A stretch of DNA of 54,950 nt from Butyrivibrio proteoclasticus P6B7 (GTDB lineage: Bacteria; Bacillota; Clostridia; Lachnospirales; Lachnospiraceae): the NCBI RefSeq assembly GCF_000622085.1, contig NZ_JHWL01000031.1, positions 1 to 54,950 of the forward strand. Direction: 5' to 3'. The notes under the pieces were generated by a model. It made no database searches. It was given only the letters and a program-made list of their open reading frames with translations, and was not told the DNA's origin. Positions 36,041 through 43,572 of the stretch are shown piece by piece. The position numbers and the translations under genes are program-made. Positions within the stretch are counted from its first letter, which is position 1. The number at the start of each line of letters is the position of its first letter.

Positions 36041-36260
36041 GGCAAACAAAAAAGTACAAAAGAAACCTTTTGTACTTACTGCGTGCGAACTTTATAATTT
36101 TCTCCTTGTTATATTGTGTTGACCTCGGCATGAGGGTTTGGTTGGAACATAGTGATGATATTCACTAATACGAAAAATGCTAATAAAAGACATACTAATT
36201 TTATACATATATGAAAAGTACTGCAATAACAAAATGACGCAAAAACGCCGCAAAGAGCTG
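36041..36260 (-). promoter_or_regulatory. Conserved promoter and two-hairpin leader with terminator, copy 3
   Basis: Minus-strand order: upstream block ending TTTGTTATTGC, TATAAA, hairpin P1 (36150-36167, TAGTG/CACTA), hairpin P2 (36123-36135, CCTC/GAGG), AAGGAG and TTCGCA motifs, terminator (36052-36077, AAGTACAAAAG/CTTTTGTACTT then Ts). P1-P2 spacing is 14 nt as in copies 1 and 2. It drives the methylase/helicase genes. The rest of the 380-nt gap to 36369 holds one arm of an inverted repeat (36299-36327) and no gene. Confidence 0.65.
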
Positions 36261-36298
36261 TATTAAATAAGGATTTAGAACACTTTCTGATACCCCGT

Positions 36299-36327
36299 CC
36301 CTCATAGGAAGAATCGTTTAAAGCGCC
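36299..36327. repeat. Inverted repeat arm left of the recombinase gene
   Basis: CCCTCATAGG...GTTTAAAGCGCC; its reverse complement resembles 40127-40159, sharing CCTATGAGGG exactly and a GCTTTAARCGA block. The two arms bracket the serine recombinase gene. Confidence 0.45.
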
Positions 36328-36369
36328 CAGATACTATACCAACGTACCGTTCAAACACTACACCATTGC

Positions 36370-36811
36370 CTACTTATCAGCCGCGTCTGATTCAAGCATC
36401 AGATTCACATATCGATAAAAGGTGCTACGGGCTATACCTCCGCACAACCTTATAGTATCTGCTGCATTCAGGTCGCCCCCGAATGCAGTGAAGCGTTTTC
36501 TGATGATCTTCTTACACCTAATTGCTTTCTTAGTCTCTATTTTCGTTCCCTTGGCCCTGCCTAGCCGAACCCCTCGTAGTCTTGCCGATAACAAACCTTC
36601 CCGTGTGCGCTCTTGGAGATCCCGCACCTCTTTTTCCGATTGTTCAAAAGCAAGTTCAATCTGCCTCGTAGCCAACGCCTCAAAGAACCCATTAAGGGAC
36701 TTAAAAATACCCTCCATCAGCTGCGTTGTCGCAAGATCATCAAGATTAAGGTCTATATCTATCTTTTGTTTTAGAGCATTGCGATATACCTCAGTATTGA
36801 TATGCCCTTCC
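36370..36811 (-). pseudogene. Serine recombinase, C-terminal part cut off by IS66
   Basis: Carries the end of the catalytic domain (EGHINTEVYRNAL), the long E-helix region (FKSLNGFFEALATRQIELAF), a basic RLRGVRLGRAKGTK linker and a helix-turn-helix (GGDLNAADTIRLCGGIARST). Removing the IS and one target copy joins it in frame to 39697-40052: ...FLKEG + HINTEVYR..., giving a 265-residue recombinase. The last part before the IS includes the 8-bp target GCCCTTCC. A GTG inside the IS end (36819) could start a separate C-terminal peptide, but no ribosome site is evident. Confidence 0.85.
36804..36811. repeat. IS66 target-site duplication, left copy
   Basis: GCCCTTCC, identical to 39689-39696. Eight base pairs is the standard duplication for IS66-family elements. 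Confidence 0.95.
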
Positions 36812-36933
36812 GTAAGCACTCAACCGTGAGTACCTTATAATACTACCACGTTTATGAGATGATTTCTTCAGCTACTATTGTCGTGTTGCGCGATTCGCAC
36901 AATTCGTCATATCAACTAAAGGAGGTTCATCTC

Positions 36934-37326
36934 ATGAACACAAAGCAAAAGATTCACCATGCCAAAATGGCCAAATGGGCCGCCCTTATCAAAGAGCAGT
37001 CCGATAGCGGTCTCAACGTCAAACAGTGGTGCAGCCAGGAAGGTTATTCCATCCATGCTTATAACTACTGGAAGCACCTTCTAAAAGAGGAAGCCATGAA
37101 AAGTGTTTCCCTTCCTGAAATTGTTCCCTTACAGCAACCTATAATCCCAGAACAGCCGCTTCCCGCTCCACTTTGTATGCAAACACCCAATTCGCTCGAT
37201 TCGCGCAATTCGTGTATTAGCGCATCCCCATTATCTGTTTCTTTTGGGGATATACAGATCAACATCGGGCCATCCGCTTCTGACGATGCCATTGTAAGCA
37301 TCATTAAGGCGGTGCGTCATGTTTAA
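36934..37326 (+). CDS. tnpA: IS66 TnpA-like protein
   Basis: 130 residues; the ATG at 36934 follows AAGGAGG by 6 nt. N-terminal helix-turn-helix (VKQWCSQEGYSIHAYNYW) as in IS66 OrfA/TnpA, then a proline-rich linker and a C-terminal strand motif (SVSFGDIQINIG). Overlaps tnpB by 8 nt. Confidence 0.85.
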   Translation: MNTKQKIHHAKMAKWAALIKEQSDSGLNVKQWCSQEGYSIHAYNYWKHLLKEEAMKSVSLPEIVPLQQPIIPEQPLPAPLCMQTPNSLDSRNSCISASPLSVSFGDIQINIGPSASDDAIVSIIKAVRHV

Positions 37327-37678
37327 GGATGCAGATTTCAGTTCATTTGCTGCCATCTATGTTGTCTGTGGCTACACTGACATGCGCCTCGGTATGGATT
37401 CCCTTGCTGCGATCATTGAAAGCAGATACCACATCTCTCTTTTTGTTCCAGGATCCATGTTCCTTTTCTGCGGTCACAGATCAAACAAGATAAAAGGTCT
37501 TGTTTGGGAAGGTGATGGATTCCTACTCTTCACAAAAAGAGTCGAAGATGGACGTTTCTCATGGCCACGCAATTCACAGGAAGCAAGAAGACTTTCACCC
37601 GAACAGTTCCGTCTTCTTAAAGATGGCTACAGCATCGATCCAGGAATAAGAGTCGTCCATCCTGAAAAAACTGCATAA
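37319..37678 (+). CDS. tnpB: IS66 TnpB-like accessory protein
   Basis: 119 residues, the usual size. CGYTDMRLGMDSLAAII near the N-terminus and SMFLFCGHRSNKIKGLVWEG are the IS66 Orf2 hallmarks. It is required for transposition of many family members. This is not the IS200/IS605 TnpB nuclease. The 270 nt between it and tnpC hold no gene I can support. Confidence 0.95.
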   Translation: MFKDADFSSFAAIYVVCGYTDMRLGMDSLAAIIESRYHISLFVPGSMFLFCGHRSNKIKGLVWEGDGFLLFTKRVEDGRFSWPRNSQEARRLSPEQFRLLKDGYSIDPGIRVVHPEKTA

Positions 37679-37948
37679 ACCTTTGTGCAAAACATAGAAA
37701 TTTTCTTCGGCTATTACAGCCATCTTCCACTTGCCTGCTGAGCTTCATAATTCCTTCATAGCTGTCATCTACAGGGAATATATGGCCTTCTGCAGGCTTT
37801 TTCTTTTTCTCTGACACTCATAGTCATCCTTTGCCATTGGGGCTTACATGAAGAATAATTAATAGGCATTATGCCCACTCCTCAACGCCCGCAGATTCGC
37901 ATGGTTACTGCACCTATGGTAAAATAGAAGCAACAAACGAGGTATCAG

Positions 37949-39604
37949 ATGAAAGATTTTACTCAGTTATCAACAGAAGAACTGAATAAGATGAACAAGC
38001 AGGTTCTCATCGCTATTATCGGTTCACTTCAGAGCCAGCTTAATTCCATAAGTGGACAACTTGAACTCCTTACAGAACAGGTTGCCCTTATGAATCAGCG
38101 TTCTTTTGGCAGGAAGACTGAACGTGCTGATCAGATAGATCCTAATCAGCTTAATCTCTTTGAAGTCTTCAATGAGCCCGAGGTTTACAGTGACGATTCA
38201 CCGGAACCGGAAGTCTCAGAAATCATAGTATCTTCACATACACGTAAAAAGTCCAATCAGAAGCGCGAGCATGATCTGGAAGGTCTTCCTGCGCGCATTT
38301 TCGAACATACTCTCACCAAAGAAGAGCTTGACGAGAAGTTTCCTAACGGCTACAAGGAGCTTCCATTCGAGACATACAAGCGTTTATCAATAATCCCCCA
38401 GACATTCCTTGTAGACGAACATCATGTCCATGTCTACGTTTCCAAGAACAATGATGGAACAATAGCAAGAGCTGAGCGTCCAGCTGATGTAATGCGTGAC
38501 TGCATTGCCACTCCATCTCTTATAGCTGCGCTTATCAATGGAAAATATGTAAATCATCTTCCTCTTGAGCGCCAGTCCAAGTGCTACAAGGAAAACGGAG
38601 TTAACCTTGAAGTCAATACTCTTGCCAACTGGATGATAAATGTTTCCGAAAGACATCTGGCTCCCATATGTGATGAGCTCCATAACTACCTTTATGACTC
38701 CAGAGTAATACATGTAGACGAGACTCCCTTTAGAGTGATAATGAAGGATCATCCAGAGGATGGTGACGTCAATTACATGTGGGTATATCGCAATGGCAAA
38801 TGCGACAGCAAGTATCCGGTGGTCATATATGACTTCCAGCGTACAAGAAATAGCAGCCATGCCGATGAATTCTTACAGGGCTATTCGGGGACACTTGTCA
38901 CGGATGGTTTCTCCGGTTACGATTCTCTTGACCGGCGGCGAAACGACCTGAAAGTGGCGGGATGTTGGATCCACGCGAAAAGAAAGTTCGCCGAGATTGT
39001 CAAGGCTGTTGGCTCTGAAAAAGCAGTCAGTGCCATAGCCGTCAAGGCATCCAAGAAAATATCGGAGATGTTCCATATCGATAACCAGTGGGATGATCTC
39101 AGCAAACGAGCCCGAGAAAAACAGCGCCAACAGGTTCTCAAACCTAAAGTTGACGACTTCTTTGAGTGGGCAAAAAAGGTTGTCATCACACTTCCTGCCG
39201 GAAGTGCTACTGCCAGAGGTCTGAACTACTGCATAAACCAGGAAGAGCATCTTCGCGTCTTTCTATGCGACGGAAATGTCCCCATGGACAATAACCGTGC
39301 AGAGCAGGCAATAAGACCATTCACTCTTGGCCGCAAGAACTGGGTAACAATGTATTCCCCTAAAGGAGCGTCCGCCAGTGCAATCATCTACAGTCTTATT
39401 GAAACCGCAAAGGCCAACGAACTCAGACTGTATGACTACTTTGAATTCCTGATTGCAGAGATGTCCAAACATCTTCGTGAAGAAGCCAGGCAAAAGAAGC
39501 TGTTAGGCGAAGACTATATCCCCGACCGAAAATACATCCAGGATCTTCTTCCATGGTCTAAGAACATCCAAAAGCAGTTCCATCTCCCGAAGAAAAAATC
39601 TTAA
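37949..39604 (+). CDS. tnpC: IS66 transposase TnpC
   Basis: 551 residues. N-terminal coiled coil, a zinc-finger-like linker, then the DDE core: D257 (VIHVDETPF), D319 (LVTDGFSGY) and the Glu of DNNRAEQAIRPF. The C-terminal part shows the family ILPWSKNIQ-like end. Intact from start to stop, so the element may be active. Confidence 0.95.
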   Translation: MKDFTQLSTEELNKMNKQVLIAIIGSLQSQLNSISGQLELLTEQVALMNQRSFGRKTERADQIDPNQLNLFEVFNEPEVYSDDSPEPEVSEIIVSSHTRKKSNQKREHDLEGLPARIFEHTLTKEELDEKFPNGYKELPFETYKRLSIIPQTFLVDEHHVHVYVSKNNDGTIARAERPADVMRDCIATPSLIAALINGKYVNHLPLERQSKCYKENGVNLEVNTLANWMINVSERHLAPICDELHNYLYDSRVIHVDETPFRVIMKDHPEDGDVNYMWVYRNGKCDSKYPVVIYDFQRTRNSSHADEFLQGYSGTLVTDGFSGYDSLDRRRNDLKVAGCWIHAKRKFAEIVKAVGSEKAVSAIAVKASKKISEMFHIDNQWDDLSKRAREKQRQQVLKPKVDDFFEWAKKVVITLPAGSATARGLNYCINQEEHLRVFLCDGNVPMDNNRAEQAIRPFTLGRKNWVTMYSPKGASASAIIYSLIETAKANELRLYDYFEFLIAEMSKHLREEARQKKLLGEDYIPDRKYIQDLLPWSKNIQKQFHLPKKKS

Positions 39605-39659
39605 TTTTATTATCAAAGTGCAAATCTATGAAATCGCCAGTAAAATGGCGGTTTCTTCT

Positions 39660-40052
39660 TTATGTGGTACTCATGATTGAGTGCTTACGCCCTTCCTTCA
39701 AGAATATGAGAGAAATTCCCCTACGATACAAGTCAAGATAGAGCTTACTCCCCTCTTCTTTGTCGCGTGACATTCTGGACACTGAGTCAAATACTATAGT
39801 GTCAACCTTCTTCTGCCTTACCAACCGCATAACAGACTCCCACTTAGGTCTATCAAGCCTTGTTCCCGTGTATGTTTCTTTTACGACTACTCCTGTCGGA
39901 AACCTCTCCTTAAGGTTCCTCACCTGCCTTTCGATATTTTGTGACGGATTACTGATCCGACAGTATAAGATGATCCTCTCATCTTTCTGAGTATTATTCT
40001 TAGTCTCTGCCGAGACCTTATCAAACATTGACAGCTCATTACCCATAGCCAT
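39660..40052 (-). pseudogene. Serine recombinase, N-terminal catalytic part interrupted by IS66
   Basis: The ATG at 40052 has GGAGG 8 nt upstream. IILYCRISNPSQNIERQ carries the catalytic serine (S34) and the Y.R.S...Q motif of resolvases/invertases; TIVFDSVSRMSRDKEEG is the second signature. Native sequence ends at 39697; the frame then runs into the IS and stops at 39660. The remaining half is at 36370-36811. The gene points away from, and starts ~150 bp from, the cassette array, the place held by rci in R64-type shufflons. Large serine integrase is excluded by the ~265-residue total. Confidence 0.9.
39689..39696. repeat. IS66 target-site duplication, right copy
   Basis: GCCCTTCC, identical to 36804-36811. 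Confidence 0.95.
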
Positions 40053-40126
40053 AATAGATACCTCCATACTGCAAACTGCAACTTCACCTACAACTTAAAA
40101 GAAGTACACTATGTAGCATATAAACG

Positions 40127-40159
40127 CCGCTTTAAGCGAAACTATTATGCCTATGAGGG
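40127..40159. repeat. Inverted repeat arm right of the recombinase gene
   Basis: CCGCTTTAAGCGA...CCTATGAGGG, the partner of 36299-36327. Just left of it ATATAAACGC resembles the AT-rich arm and CGC of the array sites, so it may be a recombination site or its remnant. Confidence 0.4.
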
Positions 40160-40204
40160 ATTATTCTGTAGTAATTAATATACGCCAAAATATCGCCTTC
40201 GTTA

Positions 40205-40558
40205 ATGAAAAATAAAAGCTCCACAGATGTACTGTTGACTACAGCAAGTAACTCTATGCACTTTGACGCAGGGTACTACGATGAATTTGACGTAACAACA
40301 GACATATCAACAATAAAAGGGTCAATCTCATACGAAAGACATTATCATACAGACTCCTGTTATAGCGTATGCAGTGGTACAATTCACCACACAGCAGGAG
40401 CAAAAGGCACACATGTTGAACATTGTAGTAATTGTGGAATTGTTGCTTACCGAAAGGATGGAGAACCTTACAGACAACCTGGTCAGAGTCATAATGAACG
40501 CATATTAAAATGTGGTTATTCGGAAGGTCAAATATTGTCAGCAACAATTACCTACTAA
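40205..40558 (+). CDS. Silent C-terminal cassette A
   Basis: Site at 40218 (AAAAGCTCC), then LLTTASNS and the shared DAGYYDEF motif, HYHTDSCYSVC, a CSNCG knuckle and the common ending ATITY. An ATG at 40205 lies in frame but has no ribosome site, so it is probably untranslated until joined to the secreted N-terminus. Farthest cassette, next to the recombinase gene. Its stop is 13 nt before the site of cassette B. Confidence 0.7.
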   Translation: MKNKSSTDVLLTTASNSMHFDAGYYDEFDVTTDISTIKGSISYERHYHTDSCYSVCSGTIHHTAGAKGTHVEHCSNCGIVAYRKDGEPYRQPGQSHNERILKCGYSEGQILSATITY

Positions 40559-40571
40559 TATCTAATTAAAA

Positions 40572-41081
40572 CGCTCGGATACTATTATACTGGCACAAAC
40601 GGGATCGGTAACTATGCCAAGTGGATACTATGATGGCGTAACCATAACCAATGATGTTACCTCAGCCGGTGGTACGGTAACATACTTCCACCATGTACAC
40701 AGCCTTACCTCGCCTACAGAGTCTATTGCTACAGATTCTGCTGCCGTCACAACAGATGGTCTTGACGATGATTACCACGCTGACGAACCAAGTGGCTGTT
40801 ACTCCGTGGCATATTATAAGCATGTGACGAATTATGGAGCTCAATGTAATGCCAGATACTCATATACACGTCCAAATGGCAAGACACAGGATGATTACCA
40901 CGGTAATTGCAACCATTGTGGCCGAGACCTTTGTGTGAATGGACACAGTGGATGGGCTAGCTGTAGCAACTGCAACAAACCCACTTATGATACAAACCCT
41001 GAGAATGGCATATTTGCTTATTATGGATGCGCATGTGGATACACTAAAGGGCAGATCGTAAAAGTAGAAATTGCCTATTAA
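40572..41081 (+). CDS. Silent C-terminal cassette B
   Basis: Opens at CGC TCG (site 40573), reads RSDTIILAQTGSVTMPSGYYDG, then HHVHS, two Cys knuckles (CNHCG and CSNCN) and ends VEIAY. No ribosome site; an inner ATG at 40614 is in frame but lies after the shared site. A two-way terminator follows at 41114. Confidence 0.7.
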   Translation, partial: RSDTIILAQTGSVTMPSGYYDGVTITNDVTSAGGTVTYFHHVHSLTSPTESIATDSAAVTTDGLDDDYHADEPSGCYSVAYYKHVTNYGAQCNARYSYTRPNGKTQDDYHGNCNHCGRDLCVNGHSGWASCSNCNKPTYDTNPENGIFAYYGCACGYTKGQIVKVEIAY

Positions 41082-41113
41082 CCTACTTAAATACCTAGAA
41101 GAAAAACGTAATA

Positions 41114-41149
41114 AAAGAGAGACCGCTTAATTAAGCCGTCTCTCTTTTT
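41114..41149. terminator. Bidirectional intrinsic terminator
   Basis: AAAGAGAGAC (41114-41123) pairs with GTCTCTCTTT (41138-41147), with inner GCTTAATTAAGC also pairing. T runs on both strands end cassette B and the PIN toxin gene. Confidence 0.85.
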
Positions 41150-41164
41150 GCATAGGAATACCTG

Positions 41165-41629
41165 TTAAATTGTTTTGAGCGTCCCAAGAAACTCTTGAGC
41201 AGTCATTAGTGGTATATCACTTGCTTCGAAATCGCTCCTATTATTAGTGATTATTACATCTATATTGTTTTCTTTAGCAACAACATATTGAAGGGCATCC
41301 TCTGTGTCGCGCCACTTCAACGCGAATGCATCTTTAATTGAATCCTCTGATACTGTTAGTATATGCAATATAGACAACAACCTCTCAACGCTCTCCCGTG
41401 CAAGCACCTCAACCTCACTTTTTGAAAGTTGCTCCACTGTCTCTTTCTGCCTGTTAGTACAAATCATCGCCTTAGTCACAACATAAAGAATGTCCGTTAC
41501 TGACGAACTTGAAACACATTCATATTGCGCATCGTTCTCTGCCAGCTTAAACAATTCTTTTGCAGCCTCACCGCCTGCACGTTTTTCGAGAAAATCCAAG
41601 ACGACGTTAGTGTCAATTAGCAATTTCAT
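41165..41629 (-). CDS. PIN-domain toxin (VapC-like)
   Basis: 154 residues. LLIDTNVVLDFL gives the first acidic residue of the PIN nuclease centre, DTEDALQYVVAKE the middle acidic pair, and IITNNRSDF the last. PIN toxins cleave RNA. The start overlaps the antitoxin stop by 4 nt (ATGA). The pair sits inside the shufflon-like array, between cassettes B and C. Confidence 0.85.
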   Translation of the reverse strand: MKLLIDTNVVLDFLEKRAGGEAAKELFKLAENDAQYECVSSSSVTDILYVVTKAMICTNRQKETVEQLSKSEVEVLARESVERLLSILHILTVSEDSIKDAFALKWRDTEDALQYVVAKENNIDVIITNNRSDFEASDIPLMTAQEFLGTLKTI

Positions 41630-41841
41630 TTGTCCTGTAGCCTTTCGTCGCGGATCTCATCTAACGACATTTTGCAATCCGATGCAACGCCATACAACCC
41701 GTCAACTATGCTACTATTCGCCTCAGTGATAATAACATCGACATCTTTCCCAGATAAAGAAACAGGGATGCTTATTATAGGTGCTAAAAGATCAGCGTTT
41801 AGCCTTGCTTTTACAATTTCCATAGTAAAATCTCCGCTCAT
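41626..41841 (-). CDS. Antitoxin of the PIN-domain toxin
   Basis: 71 residues with AAGGAGG 8 nt upstream. Small protein with a beta-rich start (EIVKARLNADLLAPII) and an acidic helical end, directly upstream of and overlapping the toxin gene. No specific DNA-binding family recognised; partner role from gene order. Confidence 0.75.
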   Translation of the reverse strand: MSGDFTMEIVKARLNADLLAPIISIPVSLSGKDVDVIITEANSSIVDGLYGVASDCKMSLDEIRDERLQDK

Positions 41842-41879
41842 AGGCTTTCCTCCTTCCTTATATTGATTTATATCTAAAT

Positions 41880-42039
41880 AGGGAAGGTTAGCCTTGCCCT
41901 ACTTGATAACTGATAAGTTATTTTCAGGCATAACCTGTATTCTCTTAAAACCTTTGCCCACCTAAAGCTAATAACCTATGGCATTGCCCCAAGTGTAAAT
42001 GTTAAGCAAAGGCGCTAGTAATGGTGGTTACTAACAAAC
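41880..42039 (-). ncRNA. Structured leader RNA of toxin-antitoxin operon, copy 2
   Basis: Minus-strand copy of the element at 8207-8405: GTTAGTAA/TTACTAGC hairpin, CCTTTGC/GCAAAGG, CACTT/AGGTG, CAGG/CCTG, ATAAC/GTTAT and AGGG/CCCT, ending ~20 nt before the antitoxin ribosome site. First 90 nt align without gaps. The toxin-antitoxin genes behind the two copies are unrelated, so the leader itself is the shared unit. Confidence 0.6.
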
Positions 42040-42045
42040 TTAAAA

Positions 42046-42074
42046 TATAAAATAATCTATCTAAAATATACCAA
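42046..42074 (-). promoter_or_regulatory. Promoter of the PIN toxin-antitoxin operon
   Basis: TTGGTA (42069-42074) and TTTATA (42046-42051) at 17-bp spacing, just upstream of the leader RNA on the minus strand. Confidence 0.5.
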
Positions 42075-42098
42075 ATACCTCTCTAAATATCAAATAAA

Positions 42099-42551
42099 CG
42101 CTCAGAAATATTAGCGCTCACAAAATCCTCTTCATCATATTCGTTGCCATCTGGTTATTACGAGGGAGTAGAGGTAACTTCTGATGTATCTACGTTGAAA
42201 AGCGGAGAGGTAACATACTTTATCGGGCATAAACATACAGGCAGTTCATCTGGAGGTGGGTGCTACACAAAGGTTGTGGGCTCACATACCGTACAGATGA
42301 GCCATCATTATGAGGGGACAAATCATTTCGATCAAAACCGCCAATATTTTAAATGCTCTAATTGTGGATTAGGTTACTATCCCAGTTATGGTGGCCCTCC
42401 AAACCGTCCGTGTAGTTCTTATACCGTTACCGATTATGGTATAGATTGCGGGCATGAAGATGGCGAGATTGTGAGGACTACAACAGATTTTAATGAAGCT
42501 ATGAATCTTACAGCTAATGAAAGACTTGTAAAAGTTGAGATTACTTACTAG
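42099..42551 (+). CDS. Silent C-terminal cassette C
   Basis: Opens at CGC TCA (site 42100; AAACGCTC). Reads RSEILALTKSSSSYSLPSGYYEG, then GHKHTGSSSGGGCYTKV, the knuckle FKCSNCGLGYYP, and ends VKVEITY. No start codon with ribosome site ahead of the motif (a TTG at 42144 is inside). A terminator follows. Confidence 0.7.
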   Translation, partial: RSEILALTKSSSSYSLPSGYYEGVEVTSDVSTLKSGEVTYFIGHKHTGSSSGGGCYTKVVGSHTVQMSHHYEGTNHFDQNRQYFKCSNCGLGYYPSYGGPPNRPCSSYTVTDYGIDCGHEDGEIVRTTTDFNEAMNLTANERLVKVEITY

Positions 42552-42552
42552 C

Positions 42553-42592
42553 AAAAAAAAGACTAGATTCCTTGTGTAATCTGGTCTTTTTT
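42553..42592 (+). terminator. Intrinsic terminator after cassette C
   Basis: AAAAGACTAGATT pairs with AATCTGGTCTTTT (with one wobble), followed by Ts. Similar stem to the terminator at 44794. Confidence 0.75.
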
Positions 42593-42610
42593 GTTTGTAT
42601 TGTATTTAAA

Positions 42611-43045
42611 CGCTCGTCTACATCGGACGTGGAGGTATTAACTTCAGATCAGAAATCAAAAACATATCCAGCTGGTTATTATCCTGAGCATACAGTGACA
42701 ACTGACATATCAACTCAGACATCTGGAAGCATTAAATATGTACTTTACCATAGACATACTAGCGAACAGGGTAGCTGTTACACAGCAGTTCAACACTCAG
42801 GAACAAGAACAGTAAGAAGTAACTGTACAACAGTTCGTGAATGCCGTTTTAGACAATCAGATGGTACTTGTAATGCTTCTGAGTATTATAATGCTCAGCA
42901 TTGCGATGTGCATGATGAACCATATACATATTACACATACACATTAAGCTGCGGCATGTCCGAGGATGATTACATCCGCGAAACTACAGATTATACAGAT
43001 GTCGCTGACAATGAGAGGATTTTTCAAGCAATCATTACTTACTGA
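42611..43045 (+). CDS. Silent C-terminal cassette D
   Basis: Opens at CGC TCG (site 42612; TTTAAACGCTCG). Reads RSSTSDVEVLTSDQKSKTYP then AGYYPEHTVTTDIS, HRHTSEQGSCYTAV, and ends FQAIITY. Very like cassette F at its start (DVEVLT...KTYPAGYYPEHTV), so these two arose by duplication. Its 3' end overlaps the end of cassette E, which comes from the other side. Confidence 0.7.
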   Translation, partial: RSSTSDVEVLTSDQKSKTYPAGYYPEHTVTTDISTQTSGSIKYVLYHRHTSEQGSCYTAVQHSGTRTVRSNCTTVRECRFRQSDGTCNASEYYNAQHCDVHDEPYTYYTYTLSCGMSEDDYIRETTDYTDVADNERIFQAIITY

Positions 43046-43572
43046 ATAAGTATTACATCAACACTTTTAATAGCTTGATATGGCTGAATGCTTGAATAGT
43101 CAGTCGTTGAACCCTCATCATCATGCCATGTGTGGTTGCATCCGATATAGTAGCATTCACGTGTTACATAGCCATAAATTGGGTATGATACATTTTCCCA
43201 CTTATCACACTTAGAGCATCCACCACCACCAACATATACACCCTTCAGATCACCACTACAGCTAGTACTTTTCATATGTACACACTGTGACCTAGAGCCT
43301 GTTCCAGTCTGCTCATAGCTTTGGAAAGTACCCTTTACTGTGTAGCAACCGCCCTCATTGGCGACGTGGTCGGTTTCTGATTGGTGAACAACCCCATCAC
43401 CGTCAATGTGTTCGTGTACTAAATGGTATACAACTTCAGCTCCAGCAAATCCCGAAGCCGTTGTGGTTAGTCTTGCTTGGTTGTATAACTCATTTAACCA
43501 TTCAGATGGATAATAACCATCTGGGAAATTGACCTGCGCTTGATTCATGATAGCGTTTTGAATTAACGAGCG
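43039..43572 (-). CDS. Silent C-terminal cassette E
   Basis: Opens at CGC TCG (site 43568) directly after the stop codon of cassette F, with no gap. Reads RSLIQNAIMNQAQVNFPDGYYP, HEHIDGDG, GGCYTV, CSKCDKW, GCNHTW. Unlike the others it ends VDVILIQ rather than IITY because its stop lies in the opposite strand of the tail of cassette D: the two cassettes share their last bases, the head-on arrangement of an invertible segment. Confidence 0.7.
   Translation of the reverse strand, partial: RSLIQNAIMNQAQVNFPDGYYPSEWLNELYNQARLTTTASGFAGAEVVYHLVHEHIDGDGVVHQSETDHVANEGGCYTVKGTFQSYEQTGTGSRSQCVHMKSTSCSGDLKGVYVGGGGCSKCDKWENVSYPIYGYVTRECYYIGCNHTWHDDEGSTTDYSSIQPYQAIKSVDVILIQ

Larger units (their letters stand above)
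36812..39688 (+). mobile_element. IS66-family insertion sequence, complete
   Basis: 2877 bp bounded by inverted ends: left GTAAGCACTCAACCGTGAG, right (reverse complement) GTAAGCACTCAATCATGAG, 21 of 23 bases matching through GTACC. The GTAAGC start is the family signature. Contains tnpA, tnpB and tnpC in order and is flanked by a perfect 8-bp duplication. It sits inside a serine recombinase gene, opposite in direction. Perfect target copies suggest a recent insertion. Confidence 0.95.

Noticed and set aside
37319..37678. TnpB RNA-guided nuclease
   Set aside because: Only 119 residues, matches IS66 Orf2; no RuvC motif.
37617..37817. Minus-strand small frame in the IS66 element
   Set aside because: Overlaps tnpB antisense and the untranslated gap; IS66 elements do not code here.
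36370..40052. Two separate functional recombinase genes
   Set aside because: The halves join in frame exactly at the target duplication and each lacks an essential domain.
40254..40547. Reverse-strand frame over cassette A
   Set aside because: Shadow of a better-supported cassette sharing domain motifs with seven others.
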